Source: Kaistia granuli DSM 23481
GTDB taxonomy: Bacteria > Pseudomonadota > Alphaproteobacteria > Rhizobiales > Kaistiaceae
Direction: 5' to 3'
DNA length: 64,000 nt
Assembly: GCF_000380505.1 (NCBI RefSeq)
Contig: NZ_AQYH01000005.1
Span: forward strand, 310,001 to 374,000
A program made the translations under genes and the position numbers. Position 1 is the first letter of the stretch, and every line of letters starts with the position of its first letter. Positions 48,843-59,056 of the stretch are shown one piece after another. A model generated the notes under the pieces. That model ran no database searches and was not told the DNA's origin. It was given only the letters and a program-made list of their open reading frames with translations.

Positions 48843-49952
48843 ATGTGCACAGCGCTTATCTACCAGGATGCCAATGGCAAGCCCTATCTCGGCCGTACGC
48901 TGGAGCTGACGCTCGATCTTCCCTACCAGGTGGTCTACCTCCCCGCCGGCTTCCCCGTTCGGTCCGAGATCGAGGGTCATCCGGCGCTGGAGTACAAGAC
49001 CGCGCATGCGCTGCTGTCCATCACGATGCCCGTGCGCATTCCAACGGCTGCGGCGCCGATGCAGATCGCCGATCTGAAGGTATTGGAAGGCCTCAACGAC
49101 AAGGGCCTGACCTTCAGCTTGCTGTCCTATCCGGCCGCCGCCGGCCACCAGTCGCTGGAAGCGACGCGCGCCGTGCTGTCGGCCTCCGATCTCGGTTCCT
49201 GGATCCTCGGCTCGTTCGCGACCGCCGCCGAGGTGAAGGCGGCGCTCGCCGCGCAGCCGGTCAGCCTGGTGCCGCTCGCGGTGCTCGGCGGAGTCGAATC
49301 GCCCTTCCACTACATCGTCAACGACGCGTCGGGCGGCTCGATCGTCATCGAATTCAATCGCGGCGCCATGACGGTCTACGACAATCCGGTCCGCGTCATG
49401 ACCAACGGGCCCGAATTCCCCTGGCACCTGACCAATCTCGCCAATTACAGCTTCCTCACCAATGTCGACAAGTCGACCGGCAGCTTCGGCACCTTCAAGG
49501 TGGGCCAGCCGGATTCCGGCATCGCCACCGCGGGTCTGCCGGCGTCCAACACCTCGGTCGGCCGCTTCGTCCGCGCCGCCTTCTATGCGAACTATGCCGA
49601 GAAGGCGAAGACGCCCGATCGCGCGCTGCTGACCCTCGCCCATGTCATGAACAATTTCGACCGGCCGCGCGACATCACCATCGACTATCCGCAGGATGGC
49701 GGCAGCCACATGGAAGTCGCGGGTCTGTCGGATCCGAACGCCCAGGAATACGCGACCGAGTTCACCTGCTGGACCAGCCTCACCGACCTCGAGCGCGGCC
49801 AGTTCCTGATCCGCGGCTATGACGACATCAACTTCACCCGCCTCGATCTGACGGCGCTCGCCAGTGTCGGAGAGCCCAAGGTGCTGCCGCTCGCCAAGCT
49901 GAGCGGCGCTGCGCCGGACGCGACCGGCCTGCTCAAGGGCGTCGCCGCCTGA
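48843..49952 (+). CDS. Choloylglycine hydrolase/penicillin V acylase family (C59)
   Basis: 369 residues. N-terminal MCTALIYQDANGKPYLGRTLE: Cys2 becomes the N-terminal nucleophile after Met removal, and Arg in GRTLE is conserved. YIVNDASGGSIVIEF and TNGPEFPWHLTNLANY fit the Ntn fold. Such enzymes cleave amides such as bile acid conjugates, penicillin V or N-acyl homoserine lactones. No signal peptide is seen, so it is cytoplasmic as written. Convergent with an EamA gene. Confidence 0.92.
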   Translation: MCTALIYQDANGKPYLGRTLELTLDLPYQVVYLPAGFPVRSEIEGHPALEYKTAHALLSITMPVRIPTAAAPMQIADLKVLEGLNDKGLTFSLLSYPAAAGHQSLEATRAVLSASDLGSWILGSFATAAEVKAALAAQPVSLVPLAVLGGVESPFHYIVNDASGGSIVIEFNRGAMTVYDNPVRVMTNGPEFPWHLTNLANYSFLTNVDKSTGSFGTFKVGQPDSGIATAGLPASNTSVGRFVRAAFYANYAEKAKTPDRALLTLAHVMNNFDRPRDITIDYPQDGGSHMEVAGLSDPNAQEYATEFTCWTSLTDLERGQFLIRGYDDINFTRLDLTALASVGEPKVLPLAKLSGAAPDATGLLKGVAA

Positions 49953-49963
49953 GTGTGAGACTA

Positions 49964-50003
49964 GGAGACGGGCGTCCCGGAACGGGATCCGGCGTCCGTC
50001 TCC
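49964..50003. terminator. Bidirectional hairpin between convergent genes
   Basis: Arms GGAGACGGGCG and CGTCCGTCTCC (10 of 11 paired) with an inner TCCCG/CGGGA stem. It lies between the acylase gene (+) and the EamA gene (-). There is no T-run on the + side, so efficiency is uncertain. Confidence 0.5.
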
Positions 50004-50007
50004 CGCG

Positions 50008-50895
50008 TTACCGTGCCTTTTCGCGGAGCGGACGGCTCGGCACGATGCCCAGCACCAGGGCGCAGCCGGCGATGATCACGGCCGCGCCGACGAGTTGGAC
50101 TAGGGTGAGCGTTTCCCCGAGCAGGCCCGCGCCGATCAGCACCGCGAAGACGGTGACGACGAATTCGACGCTGATCGTGCGGGTCGCGCCGATCCGCCCG
50201 AGCAGCCAGAAATAGGTGACATAGGTCACGGCGCTCATCACGCCGCCGAGCAGCAGCAGATAGGCATAGTCGACCGGTCCCGGCACGCCGGGCACCGGCA
50301 CGGCCGGCAGCAGCGGCAAGGCCAGCAGCCCGCCGGCGAAGAACGACCCGATCGTCACCTCCAGGGCGCCGGTGTAGCGCAGATGACGGTTGGCGTAGTT
50401 GCTGCCGAAGGCGGCGCAGAAGGCGCTGGCGAGCGCTGCCGCGCAGCCGAGCACGAAGCCGGGCGTCACCGGCACGGCCGGGAAGCCGACCAGCAGCACG
50501 ATGCCGGCGAAGCCGAGCACCAGGCCGGCGACGCTGCGGCCGCTCATCCGCTCATTGCCCCACACCCGGCCGATCACCATCGAGAACAGCGGGATCGAGG
50601 CGACGCAGATCGCCGCCATCGCCGTGCCGATCCGGGGCGTCGCGAAGGAGAGGCCGATCAGTTGCCCCGCCACAGTGGTCGCGCCGACGACGGCGAAAGG
50701 ACGCCAGCCGGCCGCGAAGCGGAGCCGCCTTCCGGTCGCCCAGGCGACGACCAGCAGCACGCCGCTGGCGATGAAGGCGCGGAAGGCGACGGCGCCGACC
50801 CAGCCGAAGGCGTGCACCACCTTGAGCAGGATCAGGAAGGAGAACCCCCAGGTTACGGCCAGGAACAGATAGGCGAAAAGTTCGGAGGGCTTCAT
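50008..50895 (-). CDS. EamA/DMT-family transporter
   Basis: 295 residues with ten hydrophobic helices in two EamA repeats (LFLAVTWGFSFLILLKVVHAFGW; SNYANRHLRYTGALEVTIGS; LLLGGVMSAVTYVTYFWLLGRIGATRT). The ATG at 50895 starts MKPSELFAYLFLAV; the frame is open further upstream without coding signs. It faces the class III aminotransferase gene across 326 bp, so the two could be linked (for example amine or amino-acid efflux), which is inference. Confidence 0.87.
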   Translation of the reverse strand: MKPSELFAYLFLAVTWGFSFLILLKVVHAFGWVGAVAFRAFIASGVLLVVAWATGRRLRFAAGWRPFAVVGATTVAGQLIGLSFATPRIGTAMAAICVASIPLFSMVIGRVWGNERMSGRSVAGLVLGFAGIVLLVGFPAVPVTPGFVLGCAAALASAFCAAFGSNYANRHLRYTGALEVTIGSFFAGGLLALPLLPAVPVPGVPGPVDYAYLLLLGGVMSAVTYVTYFWLLGRIGATRTISVEFVVTVFAVLIGAGLLGETLTLVQLVGAAVIIAGCALVLGIVPSRPLREKAR

Positions 50896-51221
50896 GGCGC
50901 GGGGGGAACCGGTTGGCGAGGGGAGGCGCTGGCCCGACGCGTACGAACCGGGCGATCGTCCGCCGCCATTCTCGGTCGCCGGACGGGCGAAGGTATAGCG
51001 ACCGCCGGCCGCCAACCGCAAGGATGCCGCGCGGCGTCCGTCCGCCGCGGATCGACGCACGGCCGCGCGCCGGATCGCTGATCCCAGCGAGCTCCGGGCC
51101 GCGCCGGGGTTCCCGACGCTTGGGGGATCCGGCAGCCGGAGGTAGCACGAGGCGGTCCTAGCTTTCCGTGTCGCCTCGGCTATGGTCCGGCGCAGATGGA
51201 ATTCTGGGGAGGATCCAAGAC
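50896..51221. other. Gene-free divergent region
   Basis: About 326 bp between the EamA gene (-) and the aminotransferase gene (+). No clear promoter or dyad was picked out, apart from the ribosome sites. Confidence 0.5.
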
Positions 51222-52580
51222 GTGACTGCCGCGACATCCAACGCCGACGAACTGACGCGACTGGCGTTCGAGCACTGCCTGTTTCCGGTCATCGACCAGG
51301 AAACCGTCCGGCGCGAAGGGCCGCGCATCTATGTGAAGGGCGAGGGCATCGAGCTCACCGACCTGGCCGGCAACACCATGCTGGACATGATGGGCTCGCA
51401 CACCCGCGCCAATTCGCTCGGCTACGGCAATCGCGAGATCGCCCAGGCGGTGTTCGACCAGATGAGCGCGGTGCACTATGTCGGCACCACCAGCCATTTC
51501 GCCGAGCCGACCATCCGGCTCGCGGCCAGCCTGGCCGAACTGACGCCCGGATCGCTGAAGCGGGTCGCCTTCACCTCGGGTGGTTCGGAATCGGTAGAGA
51601 CGGCGCTGAAGCTCGCCAAGCAATACCAGCGCGAGAGCGGGAACAAGCCGCGCGCCTACAAGACGATTTCGCGCTGGAACGCCTATCACGGCTCCAGCAT
51701 GGGGGCGCTGTCGGTCACCGACTGGCTGGCGGTCCGCGAGATCTTCGAGCCGCGCGTGCCCGGGCACAGCTTCATCCCGAACCCCACCCGCTACCGCAAT
51801 CCGTTTGGCATGGAGGAGGAGGCCTATTTCGAGCTCTGCGCCACCTATCTCGAGCGCGAGATCGAATTGCAGGGCCCGGATACCGTCGCCGCCTTCATCG
51901 GCGAGCCGGTGATGCAGGCGAACGGTGTCCAGGTGCCGAGCCGGCACTATTGGCAGCGCGTGCGCGAGATCTGCGACAAGCACGGCGTGCTCTTGATCGC
52001 CGACGAGGTGATCACCGGCTTCGGCCGCACCGGCACATGGTTCGCCTGCGAGCATTTCGGGCTGGAACCGGACATCCTGACCATGGCCAAGGCGCTCAGC
52101 GGCGGCTATGCGCCGATCGGCGCCGTCATCACCACCGACGCGATCGCCGACGCGATCCCGATGCTGCGCCATGTCCATACCTTCGCCGGCCACGCCAGTG
52201 CCGCGGCAGCGGCCAATGCGGCGATCGCCATCAAGCGTCGCGACGGGCTGGTCGATGCCGCCCGAGACAATGGCGCCTATTTTGGCGCCGAGCTGGCGGC
52301 GGCGCTTGAAAACCATCCGATCGTCGGACAGGTGCGCGGCCTCGGCCTCTGGCATTGCGTCGACTTCACCGCCGATCGCGCCAGCAAGGCGAAGTTCGAG
52401 GATGACACGGTGTCGGTGATCGTCGAGAGCATGCGCGCGCATGGCGTGCTCGCCTGCCGGATCGGTACGGCGCTCGAAATGTCGCCGCCCTTGATCACGA
52501 CGCGGTCGCAGCTCGACACCGCCGTCGAGGTCTGCGCCCGCGCCGTCCACGAAGTGGCGCGCGAGCGCGGTCTCGCCTGA
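51222..52580 (+). CDS. Class III PLP-dependent aminotransferase
   Basis: 452 residues. PLP lysine in MAKALSGGYAPIGAV (~residue 293), DEVITGFGRTG at ~265, SGGSESVETALKLAK at ~123, and HGSSMGALSVT. Related to omega-amino acid, taurine or diaminobutyrate transaminases; substrate open. Start is GTG at 51222 with GGGAGGATCC upstream; the frame extends to 51168 without similarity. Faces an EamA gene. Confidence 0.93.
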   Translation: MTAATSNADELTRLAFEHCLFPVIDQETVRREGPRIYVKGEGIELTDLAGNTMLDMMGSHTRANSLGYGNREIAQAVFDQMSAVHYVGTTSHFAEPTIRLAASLAELTPGSLKRVAFTSGGSESVETALKLAKQYQRESGNKPRAYKTISRWNAYHGSSMGALSVTDWLAVREIFEPRVPGHSFIPNPTRYRNPFGMEEEAYFELCATYLEREIELQGPDTVAAFIGEPVMQANGVQVPSRHYWQRVREICDKHGVLLIADEVITGFGRTGTWFACEHFGLEPDILTMAKALSGGYAPIGAVITTDAIADAIPMLRHVHTFAGHASAAAAANAAIAIKRRDGLVDAARDNGAYFGAELAAALENHPIVGQVRGLGLWHCVDFTADRASKAKFEDDTVSVIVESMRAHGVLACRIGTALEMSPPLITTRSQLDTAVEVCARAVHEVARERGLA

Positions 52581-52613
52581 CGGGTCCGACGTCGCCTGGC
52601 GCCCTCGCGGGCG

Positions 52614-53627
52614 TCAGGCGGGTTTCGCGTTGCGCAGCCGGCGGAACAGGATCGGCAGCGCGATGACGATGATCAGCAACATGCCGGTGAAGATCGACAT
52701 CACGATGCCCGGCACGTTGAGCAGGCCGAGCCCGAAGGTCATCAGCCCCATGATGAAGGCGGCGATCACCACGCCGAGGATGCCGCCGGCGCCACCGAGG
52801 ATGCTGACGCCGCCGAGCACCACCATGGTGATCACCTCGAGCTCCCAGCCCTGGGCGATCGCCGGCCGGGTCGAGCCGAGCCGCGAGGTCAGCAGCACGG
52901 CGGCGATGCCCGACATCAGCCCGGTCAGGCAGAACAGGACGAACTTGATCTGCCCGACGCGCAATCCCGAGAACTGCGCGGCAACGTGATTGTTGCCGAT
53001 GGCGAAGATCCGGCGGCCGAAGCTGGTCTTGTGCAGCACGAAGAAGTAGATCGCCGCGGTGACCAGGAAGAGGGCCAGCTCGAACGAGATGACCCACCAC
53101 ACATAGCCCTGGCCGAAGAAGCCGAAGCTGCTCGGATAGCCCTTGTAGACGCCGTCACCGAGGATGATGAAGCTGATGCCGCGGAACAGGCTCATCGTGC
53201 CGATGGTGACGACGATCGAGGGCAGGCCGAGCCGGGTGACCAGAAGGCCGTTGAAGGCGCCGCAGAGCAGGCCCGTGCCGATGCCGATGGCGACGAGACC
53301 CGGCGTGCCGACGCCGTATTGCACGGCCATTCCCATCAGCGTCGAGCTGAGCGCGATGATCGACGCGACCGAGAGGTCGATCTCGCCGCTGATGATCAGC
53401 AGCGCCATGGCCAGCGCGATCAGCGCCTTCTCGGTGAAGTTGAAGGTTAGGTCGGACAGGCTCCAGGCGTCTAGGAAGTAGGGCGAGGCGAGGCTGTTGG
53501 CGATGAAGATCGCGACGGCGACGGCGAGCAGCAGCATTTCCCAGGAGAGCAGGCGCGCCCGCAGCGGGCTGCCGAGCCGGTCGGGAATGCGACGCGGCGC
53601 GGTGTCGTTGGAAGTCAGCTCGCTCAT
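52614..53627 (-). CDS. rhaQ: Sugar ABC transporter permease (RhaQ position)
   Basis: 337 residues, eight to ten hydrophobic helices, ribose/rhamnose-type permease (GEIDLSVASIIALSSTLMG; LLCGAFNGLLVTRLGLPSIVVTIG; VVLGGVSILGGAGGILGVVIAAF). It overlaps the previous permease gene by 4 bp (ATGA). The set S-T-P-Q of the Rhizobium rhamnose transporter fits; symbols are by similarity of binding protein and order, not by phenotype. Confidence 0.8.
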   Translation of the reverse strand: MSELTSNDTAPRRIPDRLGSPLRARLLSWEMLLLAVAVAIFIANSLASPYFLDAWSLSDLTFNFTEKALIALAMALLIISGEIDLSVASIIALSSTLMGMAVQYGVGTPGLVAIGIGTGLLCGAFNGLLVTRLGLPSIVVTIGTMSLFRGISFIILGDGVYKGYPSSFGFFGQGYVWWVISFELALFLVTAAIYFFVLHKTSFGRRIFAIGNNHVAAQFSGLRVGQIKFVLFCLTGLMSGIAAVLLTSRLGSTRPAIAQGWELEVITMVVLGGVSILGGAGGILGVVIAAFIMGLMTFGLGLLNVPGIVMSIFTGMLLIIVIALPILFRRLRNAKPA

Positions 53628-54600
53628 GCCGCGTGCTCCGCCTGCTTGAGAATGATGCGGCCGCGCTTGCGCTCGGTGCGGGCGTTGAAGATCACGGCAA
53701 GCAAGATGGCGAGGCCTGAGATCGCCATCTGCCAGAAGGGCGAGATGTTGACCACCGGCAGCGCGTTGTTGACGACGCCGAGGAAGATCGCGCCGAGTAC
53801 GGCGCCGGCGACCGAGCCGATGCCGCCGGCGATCGAGATGCCGCCGATCACGCAGGCGGCGATGATGGTCAGCTCGAAGCCGCCGGCCACGTCGACATAG
53901 GCGACCGCGTAGCGGGCGATCCACAGATAGCCGGCGACGCCGGACACCATTCCCGACACGCAGAAGGCGATGAAGCGGGTCCGGCCGACGTCGATGCCGA
54001 CATAGGTGGCGGCGGTCGGGTTGATGCCGGTCGCATAGAAGGAGCGGCCGAGTGGCGTGCGCGTCATCAGCAGGTAGAACAGCCCGACGACGAGGATGGC
54101 GAACCAGCTCAGCAGCGAGATGCCGCCGAAGCTGCCGCGCGGCAGCGCCTTGAAGGCGTCGGTCATCTGGTGCGCGTTGACCCACGAGCCGCCGGCGATG
54201 ACGAAGATCATGCCGCGATAGATGGTCAGCGTGCCGAGCGTCACCACGATCGGCGGAATGTTGAGCTTCCAGACCAGAAGGCCGTTGAAGGCGCCGAGCA
54301 GCGTGCCGAACACGGCGGCCGTCAGCACCAGCACCGGAATCGGCAGGCCGGGAAACGCGATGTTGAGCAGCGCCACCACCATGCCGCTCAGCGCGAGGTT
54401 GGCCGCCATGGAGAGGTCGATCGAGCGGGTGAGGATCACCACCATCTGGCCGAGCGCCAGCATGATCAGGATCGAGGTGTCGTTGAGGATGTTGGCGAGG
54501 CTGGCGGGCTGGATGAAGCCCGGCGAGCGGAGCGACACCAGCCACATGGCGGCGACGATGACCGCGAGGAGCCAGAACTCGCGCTGTTTCAGCAGCGCTT

Positions 54601-54604
<4 letters not shown>
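53624..54604 (-). CDS. rhaP: Sugar ABC transporter permease (RhaP position)
   Basis: 326 residues, hydrophobic with the family stretches RSIDLSMAANLALSGMVVALLN, LGAFNGLLVWKLNIPPIVVTLGTL and ACVIGGISIAGGIGSVAGAVLGAIF. With RhaQ it forms the membrane pore. It starts inside the ATPase stop (ATGA overlap) and ends inside the start of RhaQ, a tightly coupled operon. Confidence 0.82.
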
Positions 54605-56151
<1,547 letters not shown>

Positions 56152-56174
56152 GGGCGGTCTTCTATCGGAGCGGC

Positions 56175-56206
56175 ATAAAAAAAGGCCGCCGGCAGCGTGC
56201 CGGCGG
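56175..56206 (-). terminator. Intercistronic terminator/attenuator after rhaS
   Basis: Stem CCGCCGGCA / TGCCGGCGG with a 3-nt loop, followed on the minus strand by seven T residues. It sits between rhaS and rhaT, so it should give more binding protein than ATPase and permease from one promoter. Confidence 0.85.
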
Positions 56207-56226
56207 GCCCCAGGATGGTGTCGGCC

Positions 56227-57228
56227 TCAGAATATCGACGAGAACTGGTCGATGTTCGAAGCGTCATAGGTGAACGGGTCGCTCATCGCTGCCGAGCGGT
56301 TGTCGTCCAGCGTGATCTTGCCGACGCGGCCGATCGAGATCTCGGCGCCCGGCTCGGCCTTGGCGTTGCCCTTGATCAGGTTGTTGGCGATCATGGTGGC
56401 CGAATAGCCGAGGTCGATCGGGTTCCAGATCGCGAAGGACTTCGACGCGCCCGACTTGATGTGCGCGGCCATTTCGGACGGCAGGGCGAGACCCGTGACG
56501 TTGATCTTGCCGATCTTGCCGGCGTCGGTCACGGCCTGGGCCGCAGCGACGATGCCGACCGTGGTCGGAGCCGAGATGGCGGCGAGGTCCGGATGGGTCG
56601 AGATCAGGCCCTGGGCTTCGCGATAGGACTTATCGAACAGGTCGTCGCCATAGACGGTCGCCACGACTTCAACGCCGGGGAAATCGCCGTAATGCGTCTT
56701 GGCTGCCGCCAGCCAGGCATTCTGGTTGGTGGCGGTCGCGGTGCCCGACAGGAAGGCGATCTTGCCCTTGCCGTCCGGCAGATGGTCGGCGGCCAACTTG
56801 ATGATCGTCTTGCCGATCAGGTCGACCGACGACGGATCGAGCTGCACGTCGCGGCCTTCCGGCGCGACGCCGGAATCGAACGACACGACGACGATACCGC
56901 GCTGCTTGGCCTTCTGCAGGGCCGGAACGAGCGCGTCGGGGTCGTTGGCGGAGATGACGATCGCGTCGACCTTCTGGGCGATCAGGGCGTTGATCACCTC
57001 GATCTGGCCTTCAGCGGTCGGCTCGGTCGGGCCAGTGAAGATGATGCTGGTGTCGCCGATTTCCTTGGCGGCTTCCTCGGCGCCCTTGCCGGCGGCCACG
57101 AAGAAGCCGTTGCCGATGTCCTTGGCAACGACGGCGATGCGGGTCTCGGCGACGCTGGCGGTTACCGTCGAAAGCATCAGGCTGGTGACCAGGGCAGTGC
57201 CCAGGCCTAGTGTCTTGATGGGTGTCAC
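56227..57228 (-). CDS. rhaS: Rhamnose-type ABC substrate-binding protein
   Basis: 333 residues. Sec signal peptide (~1-27, LGLGTALVTSLMLSTVTASVAE), then a periplasmic sugar-binding fold: VAKDIGNGFFVAAGKGAEEAAKEIG, TAEGQIEVINALIAQKVDAIVISANDPDALVPAL, FDSGVAPEGRDVQLDPSSV and the ending DPFTYDASNIDQFSSIF, matching RhaS of rhizobia as I recall it. Start is GTG at 57228 with AGGAGG upstream. It heads the operon; no rhaK, rhaU or rhaI is near, so the sugar is uncertain. Confidence 0.85.
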   Translation of the reverse strand: MTPIKTLGLGTALVTSLMLSTVTASVAETRIAVVAKDIGNGFFVAAGKGAEEAAKEIGDTSIIFTGPTEPTAEGQIEVINALIAQKVDAIVISANDPDALVPALQKAKQRGIVVVSFDSGVAPEGRDVQLDPSSVDLIGKTIIKLAADHLPDGKGKIAFLSGTATATNQNAWLAAAKTHYGDFPGVEVVATVYGDDLFDKSYREAQGLISTHPDLAAISAPTTVGIVAAAQAVTDAGKIGKINVTGLALPSEMAAHIKSGASKSFAIWNPIDLGYSATMIANNLIKGNAKAEPGAEISIGRVGKITLDDNRSAAMSDPFTYDASNIDQFSSIF

Positions 57229-57553
57229 GCGTTCCTCCTAACAGGGCGACAGGACTATCAGGCTAACATGTCAATCGCATAAGTCGAGGGTTTCGTTGCG
57301 ACAACCCATGCTGCTGCACCGATCATTTGGGCCATTATCGGGAGGTGCTGGCGACGGCATTTCCGGCGTCGCGCCGGCCGTGAATCGGTCGGTCGCGAGG
57401 CTGTTTTCACCGCGCAAAACACGGGTCGAACCGGCGGAATATCGCCGCCCGAAAGAAGGGCGTTGGCAGGCGTGGCGATTCAGTCCGGCAAGCATTGATC
57501 CCTGCCGCTGCCTATGCCAGACAAGATCATTCTTCCTCGTCTGAGAGACTCGC
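57229..57553. other. Divergent promoter region without genes
   Basis: 325 bp between rhaS (-) and the TIM-barrel gene (+). No strong -35/-10 pair stands out; the AAGGAGG-like site of rhaS is at 57233-57240. Confidence 0.5.
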
Positions 57554-58711
57554 ATGGAACGCACGGGCGCGAGCAGGCTAGACCTGCGCAGTGGTGTTAA
57601 GATCTACGACAATGACTGGTATATCCGCCACGGCATGGAGCCCGATCAACTGGCCGATCTGCTGGCCGGTTGGAATATCAGCTATGTCATCGCCCAGAGC
57701 CGATACTTGCCGATGCAGGATTCGGCGGTACCGAGCCGGGTGACGCCGGCCGATCTGGCGCGCTATGCGACGCTCGACGACGTCGCCGTCCGCAAGGCCC
57801 TCGCCGAGCGCGGCATCGGCTATTTCTCCTGCCTCAACATCTGCTTCGATCCCGACTATATCGCCGCCCATCCGGAGCAGCTGCCGATCGACCAGTTCGG
57901 CAAGGTCGAGGAAAAGCAGGACTGGTATATCGGCGTGCCGCCGGACCGCGAGGCCAACCTCGCCCACAAGATCGGCCTTCTCGAAAAGGGCGTCGCCGCC
58001 CTGACGCCGGACGTCGTGCATCTCGGCTTCATCCGCTGGCCGGGCTTCTGGGAAACCTGGCTGCCGGGCGACAAGCGCGCCGACAAGCCGGAATATTGCT
58101 ACGCGCCGCAGACGCTCGACCGCTTCGCCAAGGCTTACGGTCTGACGCTTGATACCTCCGATCCGGTCGCCGCCGCCGCGACGATCGCGAAGAGCCATCG
58201 CGAGGAATGGACGGCGCACAAATGCGCGACGACCGTCGGTGCGATCCGCAAGATCCGCGAGGCCGTTCGGGCCGTGAAGGGCGATGTCGAGATCTCGATC
58301 AACACGCTGCCCTTCTTCGCCGATGATTTCGACAATTGCGTCACCGAGGTGTTCGGCCAGGACGTGCGCATGCTGGCCGAGGTCGTCGACGTGTTCGAGG
58401 TGATGGCCTATCACCAGATCATGGGTCGCGAGCCGGAATGGCCGGCGAATGTCGCCACCGACATCCGCGCCCGAAGCGGCGCGCGTGCGATCTGCACCGT
58501 GCAGGCGAAGGCGCTCTATCTGGAAGGCATGCACGCCGGCCGTGGCCGCAACACTGTGATCGATGGACCAGAATTTGGTCGCATGCTCGACGCGGTCGAG
58601 ACGAGCCCGGTCGAAGGGCTCTGCGTCTTCACGCTGAATGACCTGATCGAGATGCGCGGAACGTCGGCAGGTGCTCCGATCCTTGATCGCCTGACGCAGT
58701 TCCGGCGCTAG
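57554..58711 (+). CDS. TIM-barrel glycosidase-like protein, uncharacterised
   Basis: 385 residues, no signal peptide. N-terminal YDNDWYIRHGMEPDQLADLLAGWNISYVIAQ, strand GYFSCLNICFDPDY, VVHLGFIRWPGFWETWLPGD, a CYAPQTLDRFAKAYGL element like the C-P-x2-L-x-R-F block of uncharacterised GH10-like hydrolases, then VEISINTLPFF, VDVFEVMAYHQIMG and VFTLNDLIEM. The pattern is a (beta/alpha)8 barrel; possible acids are D or E at strand ends. It faces the rhamnose-type transporter and may process the sugar it imports. Function not known. Confidence 0.65.
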   Translation: MERTGASRLDLRSGVKIYDNDWYIRHGMEPDQLADLLAGWNISYVIAQSRYLPMQDSAVPSRVTPADLARYATLDDVAVRKALAERGIGYFSCLNICFDPDYIAAHPEQLPIDQFGKVEEKQDWYIGVPPDREANLAHKIGLLEKGVAALTPDVVHLGFIRWPGFWETWLPGDKRADKPEYCYAPQTLDRFAKAYGLTLDTSDPVAAAATIAKSHREEWTAHKCATTVGAIRKIREAVRAVKGDVEISINTLPFFADDFDNCVTEVFGQDVRMLAEVVDVFEVMAYHQIMGREPEWPANVATDIRARSGARAICTVQAKALYLEGMHAGRGRNTVIDGPEFGRMLDAVETSPVEGLCVFTLNDLIEMRGTSAGAPILDRLTQFRR

Positions 58712-58713
58712 GG

Positions 58714-58766
58714 CCGTTTTCAAGCGAAGCGGACACGGTTCGCTTCAGGAAAAGCGCGACCCAACC
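58714..58766 (+). repeat. REP-like palindromic element, copy B
   Basis: CCGTTTTCAAGCGAAGCGG- then -ACACGGTTCGCTTCAGGAAAAGCGCGACCCAACC. Closely similar to the complement of 46246-46299. It starts immediately after the stop of the TIM-barrel gene and might serve as its 3' hairpin. Confidence 0.8.
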
Positions 58767-58841
58767 AAGACCTGGGGCCGCTCCTTGTTTCCATGAAACG
58801 ACGAGCGGCTCTATCTTTACGGCCAACCTCAGGAGAGCGGC

Positions 58842-59006
58842 ATGACCTTCGTCTCGGACTACTTCACCTTCATCGACGTGCTGGCGCTGCTGGCGCTGGC
58901 CGGTCTCGCCATTGCGAGTTTCGCGCGCAGCGAGCGGGTCTGGCCCGGCATCCTGATGCTGGTCGTGCTGGTTTGGGTCGGCGCGCGCCTGTTCAAGCTG
59001 ATCTAG
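58842..59006 (+). CDS. Small two-helix membrane protein (54 aa)
   Basis: ATG at 58842 has AGGAGAGCGG at ideal spacing. The protein begins MTFVSDYFTFIDVLALLALA and has two hydrophobic helices (~11-27 and ~34-50), a basic turn (ARSER) and ends GARLFKLI. Not recognised. It lies alone between a REP element and a strong hairpin, convergent with a sugar ABC ATPase gene. Confidence 0.6.
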   Translation: MTFVSDYFTFIDVLALLALAGLAIASFARSERVWPGILMLVVLVWVGARLFKLI

Positions 59007-59019
59007 TCTGCGCCGAGCC

Positions 59020-59049
59020 GGAATGCCGCGCGGGTCCGCGCGGCATTCC
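59020..59049. terminator. Bidirectional hairpin
   Basis: Perfect 13-bp stem GGAATGCCGCGCG / CGCGCGGCATTCC with GGTC loop, between the convergent 54-aa gene (+) and the ABC ATPase gene (-). T-rich tails are weak (ATT), so it may be Rho-assisted. Confidence 0.65.
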
Positions 59050-59056
59050 ATTGCGA

